Below, one piece after another: positions 54,133 through 61,765 of a stretch of DNA of 64,000 nucleotides; position 1 is the first letter of the stretch; each line of letters starts with the position of its first letter. Source of the DNA: Hydrogenophilales bacterium 16-64-46 (lineage in GTDB: Bacteria; Pseudomonadota; Gammaproteobacteria; Burkholderiales; Thiobacillaceae); the NCBI GenBank assembly GCA_002281775.1, contig NCGY01000003.1:1-64000 (forward strand). Direction: 5' to 3'. Both the position numbers and the translations under genes were made by a program. The notes under the pieces are model-generated. The model made no database searches and was not told the origin of the DNA. It saw only the letters and a program-made list of their open reading frames with translations.

Positions 54133-54825
54133 ATGATGTTCAGACTGATACTGTTGACGGCGGGCTTGTTTGCATGGGGCGCACAGGCCGCCTTGCCCGA
54201 CTACCAGACCTTTCCGGGGGACGGGCCGCGCTTGCTCCTGTGGGTCAATGCCGAGCGTGGACGTGCCGAGCCTGAACTGGAAGCTGCGCGCAAGCTGGCA
54301 GCACAGGGTACGACTGTCTGGTCGCTCGATCTGGGGGGGGCCTACTTCCTGCCGCAATTGCCGAGCAGCATGGACGCGGTGCCGGTCCAAGACGTGGTGG
54401 ACTGGCTGGATGCCGCGCTGGCAACCGGCAAACTGGCGACGGTCTACGCTGTCTCGCGTGCGGCTGTGCCCATGCTCCGCGCGGCGGCACAACTCGACGC
54501 AGCCCAGCGCGGCCGCCTTTGCGTGCTGTTGATGTACCCCAACCTCTACCAATCTGCCGAAGCCCTGGTAGACGCCGATTATCTGGATACGGGCAGGCTG
54601 GACGGACTCGCGATCCGTTTGCTCCAGCCCCGGCGTTCTGCTGCGACACCCTGGTTGCCTGCTCAGACAGCCCATCTGTCGGCATTGGGCGCGCGGGTCA
54701 CGCCCGTCATGCTTGAGAATTTGCGTGAAGGTTTCTGGGCGCGCGAGACGCCGACGGCTTTCGAGACTGAGCGGGCTACACAGCTGGACAGGCTGATTTT
54801 GAAGGAGCTGGAATCATGTCGATGA
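54133..54825 (+). CDS. Secreted protein of unknown function, possibly alpha/beta-hydrolase fold
   Basis: A 230-residue protein with signal peptide (MMFRLILLTAGLFAWGAQA). The mature part LPDYQTFPGDGPRLLLWVNAERG, WSLDLGGAYFLPQLPSSMDA and VYAVSRAAVPMLRAA resembles an alpha/beta-hydrolase scaffold in which the elbow reads AVSRAA. The Ser position is plausible but the classic G-x-S-x-G is absent. It overlaps the next gene by 10 bases. A periplasmic partner of the P450 cassette is plausible but unproven. Confidence 0.5.
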   Translation: MMFRLILLTAGLFAWGAQAALPDYQTFPGDGPRLLLWVNAERGRAEPELEAARKLAAQGTTVWSLDLGGAYFLPQLPSSMDAVPVQDVVDWLDAALATGKLATVYAVSRAAVPMLRAAAQLDAAQRGRLCVLLMYPNLYQSAEALVDADYLDTGRLDGLAIRLLQPRRSAATPWLPAQTAHLSALGARVTPVMLENLREGFWARETPTAFETERATQLDRLILKELESCR

Positions 54826-55352
54826 AATTATCCGTGGCCGTGTCCCAGGGGGTGGCGATGCTTGCGCTGGCCTGGCTGATGCCGTTGTCAGCTGCCGGTC
54901 TGGAGTCTCGTCCGGCGCAGCCGGCACCTGCATTGCAGGCAAAGGATTTTGCCGGGCGGAGCCACACGCTGGCCGATTATCGCGGTCAGGTTGTCCTGCT
55001 CAATTTCTGGGCAAGCTGGTGTCCGCCGTGTCGTCGCGAGATGCCTTCCATGGAGCGCTTGCGTCTCAGGATGGCGGGCCGGCCGCTGGTCATCCTGGCG
55101 CTCGACAGCGTCGAGCCCGTCGAGGACGTACAGGAGTTCCTCGCCACGATGAAACTGGGTTTCCCGGTCCTGCTCGATCCGGCAGGCGATAATACCCGGC
55201 GCTGGAAAGTCTATGCCTTGCCCACGACTTTCCTGCTCGATTCTAGCGGGCGCATTCGCCATGTTCTCAAGGGCGGAGCCGAGTGGGACGAGGGTGAGGC
55301 CCTGGAAGCGATCGAAGGTCTGCTCCGGGAAGCCGGGATGGAAGGTCCATAA
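54816..55352 (+). CDS. TlpA-family periplasmic thioredoxin-like protein
   Basis: This 178-residue protein has a signal or anchor sequence in the first ~28 residues and the active site WASWCPPCRRE (Cys69, Cys72) after LLNFWAS. The thioredoxin cis-Pro loop is YALPTTFLLDSSGRI. It resembles TlpA/ResA-type reductases that act in cytochrome maturation or thiol protection. It overlaps the upstream secreted-protein gene and ends the cassette. The next transcribed unit is soeABC. Confidence 0.85.
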   Translation: MSMKLSVAVSQGVAMLALAWLMPLSAAGLESRPAQPAPALQAKDFAGRSHTLADYRGQVVLLNFWASWCPPCRREMPSMERLRLRMAGRPLVILALDSVEPVEDVQEFLATMKLGFPVLLDPAGDNTRRWKVYALPTTFLLDSSGRIRHVLKGGAEWDEGEALEAIEGLLREAGMEGP

Positions 55353-55446
55353 CCGCATGAAAAAAAAGGGATTGGATCAGTGTTTTTTATCCGGCAATTA
55401 GCCCTTTTGCTTGCCTGTGTGGGCGGCGGCAGTGCAAAATAGTCGC

Positions 55447-55459
55447 ATATTCGGAATAT
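55447..55459. promoter_or_regulatory. Palindrome ATATTC-G-GAATAT upstream of soeA
   Basis: A perfect 6-base inverted repeat with one central base lies in an AT-rich patch within the ~237-base gap before soeA, about 130 bases from the start. It is followed by AATATTTAATATTTAG. This patch is AT-rich compared with the rest of the window and is the most likely promoter-operator area for soeABC. Confidence 0.4.
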
Positions 55460-55589
55460 TTAATATTTAGTTGGTCTTTGCGGCAGGCACACGGGTGTCA
55501 GTCGCCCGCTGGGCTCCAGATAATCTTCCAGTCAGCTCCACGCGACCAGAGTGTCGGCCGCGAGGGGCAATTTTGAATCCGATAATCGA

Positions 55590-58466
55590 ATGAACGCCAG
55601 AATCAAAACTGAAAATCACGATAGGCAGGAAACCAAGTACACCACCTGCTACATGTGCGCATGCCGTTGCGGCATCAAGGTCACGCTTGAAGACAACAAG
55701 GTGCGCTTCATTCAGGGCAACCGCAACCACCCGACCAACCAGGGCGTGCTGTGCGCCAAGGGCTCGGCGGGCATCATGAAGCAGTATTCGACTGCCAAGC
55801 TTACGCAACCCCTGATGCGCAAGCCCGGTACCGAACGCGGTGAAGGTGTCTACGAAGCGATTTCCTGGGATCAGGCGCTGGATATCCTGACCAATCGCCT
55901 GGAGGAAATCCGCGCCACCGACCCGGCCAAGCTCGCCTACTTCACCGGTCGTGACCAGATGCAAGCGCTGACCGGTCTGTGGGCGCAGCAGTTCGGCACG
56001 CCGAACTGGGCCGCGCACGGCGGTTTCTGCTCGGTCAACATGGCGGCGGCGGGTCTATACACCATCGGTTTCTCGTTCTGGGAATTCGGTGCGCCGGACT
56101 GGGACTACGCCAAGTACTTCATCATGTGGGGCGTGGCCGAAGACCACAGCTCCAACCCGATCAAGATCGGTCTGGAAAAGCTCAAGCGTCGCGGCGGCAA
56201 GTTCGTCTCGGTCAACCCGGTGCGCACCGGCTATTCGGCGATCGCCGACGAATGGCTGCCGATCAAGCCCGGCATGGACGGCCTGCTGGCCATGTCCATG
56301 GTGCACGTGCTGCTGAAGCACGAGTTGTTCGACTACGAATTCCTGGTCAAGTACACCAATGCCTCGTGGCTGGTGGTGCAGACGCCCGGCGAGAAGGGCG
56401 ACGGCCTGTTCCTGCGCGACGAAAAGAACCACCCGCTGATCTGGGACATCGAAAAGGAGATGTTCAAGAACGGTGAGGACGGCGACATCGCGCCCGCGCT
56501 GTTCGGCGAATACGTCGCGCCTGACGGTCGCCGCGTGAAGACCGTGTTCTCGATGATGGCCGAGCGCTATCTCGACGCGCAGTACGCGCCGGAAAACGTC
56601 GCGCTGCAGGTCGGTCTGCCGGCAGAGTCCATTGAACGCATCGCGCTGGAAATGGCGCACGTCGCGTTCAAGGAGGCAGTGGAGCTGCCGATAGCCTGGA
56701 CCGACGTGTGGGGCCGCAAGCACGACAAGGTGGTGGGCCGTCCGGTCGCGTTCTACGCCATGCGCGGCATCGCTGCGCATTCCAACGGTTTCCACGGGTG
56801 CCGTGCGGTGCATTTCATCCAGATGATGCTGGGCGCGCTCGACGGCCCGGGCAACTTCCGCGCACGCGCACCTTACCCCAAGCCCATCCCACCGCATCAG
56901 CTGCCGGAAAACAACCTCGACATCATCAACGCGCCGAACACGCCGCTCTCGCGCCCGCCGCTCGGCTTCCCGACGCGTCCGGAAGACCTGGTGATTGACG
57001 AATTCGGCAACCCGGTGCGCATCGACAAGGCGTATTCGTGGGAAGTGCCGATTGCCTCGCACGGCATGATGCACATGGTCATCACCAACGCGTGCAATCA
57101 CGATCCGTATGCGATCGACACACTGATGCTGTTCATGGCGAACATGGCGTGGAACTCGACCATGAACACCAAGAATGTGCAGGACATGCTGCGCATGAAG
57201 GACCCCGAGGAACCTGGCGAATACAAGATTCCGTTCCTGGTCGTGATCGACGCGTTCCACTCGGAGATGACCAACTTCGCCGACCTGATCCTGCCTGACA
57301 CGACGTATCTCGAACGCTACGACACGATCTCGCTGCTTGACCGGCCGATTTCCGAGCCGGACGCCGCTGCCGACGCGATCCGCCATCCGCTGGTCACGCT
57401 CGACCGCGACGTGCGGCCGTGGCAGGAAGTCATGGTCGAACTCGCCAGCCGCCTGAAATTCCCGGCCTTCACCAAGCCTGACGGCACGCGCAAGTTCACC
57501 GGCTACAAGGACTTCATCGTCAACTTCGAGCGTTCGCCCGGGATCGGCTTCCTCGCCGGCTATCGCGGCGTGGACGGCACCAAGTCGCTGAAGGGCGAGC
57601 CCAACCCGAACCAGTGGGAAGCCTACATCGCCAACCAGAGTTTCTTCGCCCACCACTGGCCGGACAATCAGAAGTACGTCCGCTACGCCAACAAGGATTA
57701 TCTGGAAGTGGCGGCGGACGCGGGCTTCGTCGGCAAGGTCGAGCCCATCATCATGCAGTTCTACTCCGAACCGCTGCAGAAATTCCGTCTCGCCGGCATG
57801 GGGCTGTACGACGGCCCACAGCCGAACAATCAGGTCGATCGTGAGCGCCTGGTCAAATACTTCGACCCGTTGCCGATGTGGTACCAGCCGCTGGAACAGC
57901 AGCGTACCGACGCGAACGAATATCCGTTCTTCGCGCTCACCCAGCGGCCGATGTTCATGTACCACTCGTGGGATTCGCAGAACGTCTGGCTGCGCCAGAT
58001 CATGGCGCAGAACTATCTCTACATGAACGCCGGCAAGGCCAGGTCCATGGGCATCGAGGATTTCGACTGGGTGTGGGTCGAGTCGCATAACGGCAAGATC
58101 CGCTGCCAGGTGAAAACCATGGAAGGCACGCAGGAAGACACCGTCTGGACCTGGAATGCCATCGGCAAGCAGAAGGGTGCGTGGGGCCTGAAGGAAAACG
58201 CGTCGGAAGCGACCAAGGGCTTCCTGTTGAACCACCTCATCTCCGAGCTGCTGCCGGAGAAGAACGGCGAGCGGCGCGTCACCAACTCCGACCCGGTCAC
58301 GGGCCAGGCGGCGTGGTTCGACCTGCGGGTGAAGATCTACAAGGCCGCGCCGGGCGAGACCGGTTCGTGGCCGCAGTTCGACGTATTGAAACCCTTCCCG
58401 GGTGACGAGCGCTACGAACGTCCGAACGTGCTGCGCTACGACGCACGCACGCACGAAAAGAACTGA
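55590..58466 (+). CDS. soeA: SoeA, molybdopterin subunit of cytoplasmic sulfite dehydrogenase
   Basis: A 958-residue molybdo-bis-pterin protein of the DMSO reductase superfamily. The N-terminal [4Fe-4S] site has Cys20, Cys23, Cys27 and Cys55 (CYMCACRCG...GVLCAKG). It lacks a Tat signal, which fits the cytoplasmic orientation known for SoeABC and argues against PsrA/PhsA-type periplasmic enzymes. Further segments include GGFCSVNMAAAG and NPVRTGYSAIADEWLPIKPG. It oxidises sulfite to sulfate, passing electrons to the quinone pool via SoeB and SoeC. A GTG at 55551 would add 13 residues; I prefer the ATG. Confidence 0.9.
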   Translation: MNARIKTENHDRQETKYTTCYMCACRCGIKVTLEDNKVRFIQGNRNHPTNQGVLCAKGSAGIMKQYSTAKLTQPLMRKPGTERGEGVYEAISWDQALDILTNRLEEIRATDPAKLAYFTGRDQMQALTGLWAQQFGTPNWAAHGGFCSVNMAAAGLYTIGFSFWEFGAPDWDYAKYFIMWGVAEDHSSNPIKIGLEKLKRRGGKFVSVNPVRTGYSAIADEWLPIKPGMDGLLAMSMVHVLLKHELFDYEFLVKYTNASWLVVQTPGEKGDGLFLRDEKNHPLIWDIEKEMFKNGEDGDIAPALFGEYVAPDGRRVKTVFSMMAERYLDAQYAPENVALQVGLPAESIERIALEMAHVAFKEAVELPIAWTDVWGRKHDKVVGRPVAFYAMRGIAAHSNGFHGCRAVHFIQMMLGALDGPGNFRARAPYPKPIPPHQLPENNLDIINAPNTPLSRPPLGFPTRPEDLVIDEFGNPVRIDKAYSWEVPIASHGMMHMVITNACNHDPYAIDTLMLFMANMAWNSTMNTKNVQDMLRMKDPEEPGEYKIPFLVVIDAFHSEMTNFADLILPDTTYLERYDTISLLDRPISEPDAAADAIRHPLVTLDRDVRPWQEVMVELASRLKFPAFTKPDGTRKFTGYKDFIVNFERSPGIGFLAGYRGVDGTKSLKGEPNPNQWEAYIANQSFFAHHWPDNQKYVRYANKDYLEVAADAGFVGKVEPIIMQFYSEPLQKFRLAGMGLYDGPQPNNQVDRERLVKYFDPLPMWYQPLEQQRTDANEYPFFALTQRPMFMYHSWDSQNVWLRQIMAQNYLYMNAGKARSMGIEDFDWVWVESHNGKIRCQVKTMEGTQEDTVWTWNAIGKQKGAWGLKENASEATKGFLLNHLISELLPEKNGERRVTNSDPVTGQAAWFDLRVKIYKAAPGETGSWPQFDVLKPFPGDERYERPNVLRYDARTHEKN

Positions 58467-58509
58467 GCGGCAGCATCCATACCAACCACAAGATTAAAGC
58501 GAGTCAATC

Positions 58510-59205
58510 ATGAGATTAGGTTTGGTCATCGACCTCGATGTCTGCGTGGGCTGCCATGCCTGCGCCATCGCCTGCAAGCAGTGGAATGCCTCGGGCACCA
58601 TCGGCCCGCTGTCTGATTACGAGCCCTACGGCGCGGAGCCGTCGGGCGTCTGGTTCAACCGGATCCGCCATTACGAAATGGACGAGTATCCGCACAACAA
58701 GACCGTCAACTTCCCCATGTCGTGCAACCACTGCGAGGACGCCGACTGTGTCACCGTGTGCCCGACCGGCGCGTCGTACAAGCGCGCGGAAGACGGCATC
58801 GTGCTGGTCGACCAGGACAAGTGCATGGGCTGCAACTACTGCTCGTGGGCCTGCCCGTACGGCGCGCGCGAACTGGATCGCTCGTCCGGCACGATGAAAA
58901 AGTGCACACTGTGTGTGGACCGCATCTACGACGAGACCCTCGCCATCGAAGACCGTCAGCCCTCGTGCGTACTCACCTGCCCGGCGCACGCGCGCTGGTT
59001 CGGCGACTTCGACGACCCGGATTCGCAGGTGTCGCGTATCACCCGTGAGCGCGGCGGTTTCGGCCTCATGCCCGAACTCGGTTACAACCCGACCAACCAG
59101 TACCTGCCGCCGCGCCGCAAGCCGGTGATCGAGGTCAATACCCAGCCCAAGGGCGGGTTGAAAGAAAGCATCAAACAGTTTGCAAACAAGCTGGTGCGTC
59201 GCTGA
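58510..59205 (+). CDS. soeB: SoeB, iron-sulfur subunit
   Basis: A 231-residue protein with four cysteine clusters: CVGCHACAIACKQW, CNHCEDADCVTVCP, CMGCNYCSWACPYG and CTLCVDR...CVLTCP. It is thus a four [4Fe-4S] electron-transfer subunit of the DmsB/PsrB type. It has no signal peptide. It lies 43 bases after soeA and precedes soeC. Confidence 0.92.
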   Translation: MRLGLVIDLDVCVGCHACAIACKQWNASGTIGPLSDYEPYGAEPSGVWFNRIRHYEMDEYPHNKTVNFPMSCNHCEDADCVTVCPTGASYKRAEDGIVLVDQDKCMGCNYCSWACPYGARELDRSSGTMKKCTLCVDRIYDETLAIEDRQPSCVLTCPAHARWFGDFDDPDSQVSRITRERGGFGLMPELGYNPTNQYLPPRRKPVIEVNTQPKGGLKESIKQFANKLVRR

Positions 59206-59287
59206 GCGGCACACCGATCCGTCATGCTGCCGCCGGGTCAAGGACTTGGCCTGTGCGCAGCGTCGGAAATTTAATTTAGGAATCAGT

Positions 59288-60226
59288 ATGCATCCCGCAT
59301 TCTCTGTCATCTTCTTCACGGTTGCGTCAGGCGCAGGCTTTGGCCTGTTCTCCCTGCTGTTCATTGCCGACACCTTCAAGCTCGGTGGCGGTTTCAGCGC
59401 GGATCAGCTGGTGGCGGGCGGCCTGATGTCCGTGGCCCTGATTATTTTCGGCCTGCTGTCTTCGACCTTCCACCTCGCCAACCCCAAGAACGCCTGGCGG
59501 GCGTTTTCCCGCTTCCGCACCTCGTGGCTGTCGCGCGAAGGCGTGTTTGCCGTCGCCTTCATGCCGCTCGCACTGATCTATCTGGCGAGCATCATGTTCG
59601 ATGCCCCGCTGTGGTTGCGCGAATCGACGGGCTTGCTGGCGGCCGTGCTGGCCTGGATCACCGTATTCTCGACCGGGATGATCTATGCCTGCCTGAAAAC
59701 CATCCGCCAGTGGAATACGCCGCTGGTGCCGGCCAACTATCTGGCGCTAGGATATTCCAGCGGCAGTCTGTTGCTGCTGCTGGGCGCGGTCATTGCCGGA
59801 CTCGACACCACGCCCTATATCGCCATGTCGGCGCTGATAGTATCGATTGCGGCAGTGTTGAAGGCCATCTACTACTTCTGGATCCGTGACCCGGGCCTGT
59901 CCCCCACCATCAACACCGCCACCGGCCTCACCCGTGCCAAAGTAAAGCTCCTCGATACCGGCCATACCCATGGCACCTTCCTCACCCAGGAATTCGGCTA
60001 TCAGCTGGCGCGCAGCCAGGCGAGCCTGCTCAAGATCCTGGTCTTCGTCATCGGTTTTGGTTTGCCAGGGCTGATGCTGGTCTGGGTGTTCACCGCCCAG
60101 GGCGGCCAGGCGCTGGCCCTGGTCGCTGCGGTCGCTGGCCTCCTGGGGGCGGCCATGGAGCGCTGGCTGTTCTTTGCCGAGGCGCGCCATGTCGTGAACC
60201 TGTACCACGGCGCGCAGCGTTGCTGA
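59288..60226 (+). CDS. soeC: SoeC, membrane anchor subunit
   Basis: A 312-residue integral membrane protein with about eight hydrophobic helices. It starts MHPAFSVIFFTVASGAGFGL, followed by STFHLANPKNAWRAFSRFRTSWLSREG, the DmsC-type motif. DmsC-family anchors pass electrons between the iron-sulfur subunit and quinone. An 82-base gap separates it from soeB. AGGAATC precedes the ATG. Confidence 0.9.
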   Translation: MHPAFSVIFFTVASGAGFGLFSLLFIADTFKLGGGFSADQLVAGGLMSVALIIFGLLSSTFHLANPKNAWRAFSRFRTSWLSREGVFAVAFMPLALIYLASIMFDAPLWLRESTGLLAAVLAWITVFSTGMIYACLKTIRQWNTPLVPANYLALGYSSGSLLLLLGAVIAGLDTTPYIAMSALIVSIAAVLKAIYYFWIRDPGLSPTINTATGLTRAKVKLLDTGHTHGTFLTQEFGYQLARSQASLLKILVFVIGFGLPGLMLVWVFTAQGGQALALVAAVAGLLGAAMERWLFFAEARHVVNLYHGAQRC

Positions 60227-60272
60227 GACACGGGTTCGCCTGCGGCTGGAATGTGACAGGCGTTTGATGTAT

Positions 60273-60288
60273 ATTAGTAAATTCTAAT
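60273..60288. promoter_or_regulatory. Inverted repeat overlapping the rhodanese-gene promoter
   Basis: ATTAG, six bases (TAAATT), CTAAT form a perfect 5-base inverted repeat in an AT-rich segment 30 bases before the rhodanese ATG. The TATATT at 60270-60275 overlaps the left half and is a good -10 box, so a bound repressor would block RNA polymerase. The regulator is unknown. Confidence 0.45.
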
Positions 60289-60317
60289 CAATCGCCTGCG
60301 ACAGGAGCTTTGCATCT

Positions 60318-60647
60318 ATGTTTGGATTGTCTGGTTACAAGGAAATTGATCCTGCTTACGTGGTGGAGCTTGCCGCCAAAGGCGCGCATCTGATCGACGT
60401 CAGAACGGAAGCGGAAGTCGCGCAGGGCGTCATCGACGGCGCGATCCACATTCCGCTGCACCTCCTGCCCCTGCGCGCGAACGATATTCCGCAGGACAAG
60501 CCCGTGGTGATCTACTGCCGTTCGGGTGCCCGCTCGGCGCAAGCCTGCGCCTTCATGGCGTCCAAGGGCTACGGCAACATGCACAACCTGGCTGGCGGCA
60601 TCATGGCATGGGCCCGTTCCGGCAATGCGCTGGCGCTCCCGCGCTGA
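60318..60647 (+). CDS. rhd: Rhodanese-like sulfurtransferase
   Basis: A 109-residue single-domain rhodanese with active-site Cys67 in VVIYCRSGARSAQ, and GAIHIPLHLLPLRA and YGNMHNLAGGIMAWAR. It mobilises sulfane sulfur and hands it to TusA in the known Rhd-TusA-DsrE2 cascade of sulfur oxidisers. No signal peptide. It starts the cluster. Confidence 0.9.
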   Translation: MFGLSGYKEIDPAYVVELAAKGAHLIDVRTEAEVAQGVIDGAIHIPLHLLPLRANDIPQDKPVVIYCRSGARSAQACAFMASKGYGNMHNLAGGIMAWARSGNALALPR

Positions 60648-60761
60648 GACAAGCATAAAGAAAGCTGATTGCCATGGTAAATTTGGTTGCAATGCCATGG
60701 CTTCTGGTTTAAGGTACGGCAGCATTTTTTCGTGCATGCCGATTTTGTTTAGGAGAACAAC

Positions 60762-60989
60762 ATGAACTTCGATAAAGAACTCGACGCCCGTGGTCTGAAT
60801 TGCCCCCTGCCCATCCTTCGTGCCAAGAAAGCCCTTGCAGAAGTGGGTAGCGGCCAGGTCCTGAAAATCCTCTCGACCGACCCGGGTTCGGTGAAGGATT
60901 TTGCCGCATTCGCCAAGCAGACCGGTAACGAGCTGCTCTCCACCGCCGAAGCGGGCGGCGAATTCACCTTCTTCATGAAGAAGAAGTAA
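60762..60989 (+). CDS. tusA: TusA-family sulfur carrier protein
   Basis: A 75-residue SirA/TusA protein with the signature DARGLNCPLPILRAKKAL and reactive Cys14 in the CPxP motif. It accepts sulfur from rhodanese and donates it to downstream carriers or enzymes. TAGGAGAACAAC precedes the ATG. A strong intrinsic terminator follows before dsrE2. Confidence 0.94.
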   Translation: MNFDKELDARGLNCPLPILRAKKALAEVGSGQVLKILSTDPGSVKDFAAFAKQTGNELLSTAEAGGEFTFFMKKK

Positions 60990-61005
60990 GCAAGCAAACT
61001 AAACG

Positions 61006-61045
61006 AGCGCCGTCTGTTCAAACGAACACACGGCGCTGTTTTTTT
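61006..61045 (+). terminator. Intrinsic terminator between tusA and dsrE2
   Basis: The stem AGCGCCGT / ACGGCGCT plus an inner TGTTC / GAACA stem, with AAAC loop, is followed by seven T residues (61039-61045). It is a near-perfect rho-independent terminator inside what would otherwise be one operon. Confidence 0.88.
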
Positions 61046-61068
61046 AACCGGAACAGGAGAGACAGAGC

Positions 61069-61578
61069 ATGGATACCAAAAAAATGGCCATCATTGCTAC
61101 CAAGGGCACACTGGATTGGGCTTATCCCCCCTTCATCCTGGCGTCCACTGCGGCAGCACTGGGGTACGAAACCCAGATTTTCTTCACCTTCTATGGCCTC
61201 CAGCTCGTCCGCAAAGACCTGTCCGGCCTGAAGGTCAGCCCGCTGGGCAACCCCGGCATGCCGATGAAAATGCCCTTCGGCCCCAAGTGGTTCAAGAGCA
61301 TCAACTGGAACATGCCCAACGCCATCCAGTCCCTGGTGCCCGGTTATGAAAACGTGGCCACCAGCCTGATGAAAATGACCATCGCCAACAACGGCGTGGC
61401 CACCATCCCGGATCTGCGTGGTCTGTGTCAGGAGGCGGAAGTCAAATTCCTCGCCTGCCAGATGACGGTTGAACTGTTCGGCTTTGAACATTCCGACTTC
61501 ATCGATGGTCTGGAATACGGTGGTGCTGCCACCTTCTTCGAATTTGCCGGCGAAACAGACATCTGCCTGTTCATCTGA
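61069..61578 (+). CDS. dsrE2: DsrE2-like sulfurtransferase family protein
   Basis: A 169-residue DsrE/DsrF-superfamily protein: KKMAIIATKGTLDWAYPPFILASTAAALG (key residues), TQIFFTFYGLQL, MTIANNGV and CQEAEVKFLACQMTVELFGF. Cys120 and Cys130 are the conserved pair that carry sulfur in DsrE2. Its N-terminal half has a hydrophobic stretch consistent with membrane association. AGGAGAG precedes the ATG. It completes the Rhd-TusA-DsrE2 set. Confidence 0.9.
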   Translation: MDTKKMAIIATKGTLDWAYPPFILASTAAALGYETQIFFTFYGLQLVRKDLSGLKVSPLGNPGMPMKMPFGPKWFKSINWNMPNAIQSLVPGYENVATSLMKMTIANNGVATIPDLRGLCQEAEVKFLACQMTVELFGFEHSDFIDGLEYGGAATFFEFAGETDICLFI

Positions 61579-61598
61579 AATACGCAACGCCAAAGAAA

Positions 61599-61627
61599 TG
61601 AGCCGGGAATTCCCGGCTCATTTTTTA
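61599..61627 (+). terminator. Intrinsic terminator after dsrE2
   Basis: A 22-base perfect palindrome (TGAGCCGGGAATTCCCGGCTCA) is followed by TTTTTT. Its symmetry with an A-rich left flank could allow weak bidirectional function, but the rightward U-tract is clear. Confidence 0.9.
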
Positions 61628-61765
61628 TGTGTCATTTGTACCACATGCGTTGTGTTATTTTCAGGCAAGTCATCATGACAACTTGTCCGGACCAGCTTCC
61701 GCGCGTAGCCTGCGGACAGGTCATCAAATAAACCTATACGTACTTATTGTTCAGGAGAGCATGCA

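Noticed and set aside
56055..58454. A 799-codon reading on the minus strand opposite soeA
   Set aside because: It is antisense to a well-supported molybdoenzyme gene, with low-complexity His/Arg/Val composition and no domain.
55590..60226. Thiosulfate or polysulfide reductase (PhsABC/PsrABC) instead of SoeABC
   Set aside because: SoeA has no Tat leader and sits with sulfur-oxidation genes, which favours the cytoplasmic sulfite dehydrogenase. The possibility is not wholly excluded by sequence alone.
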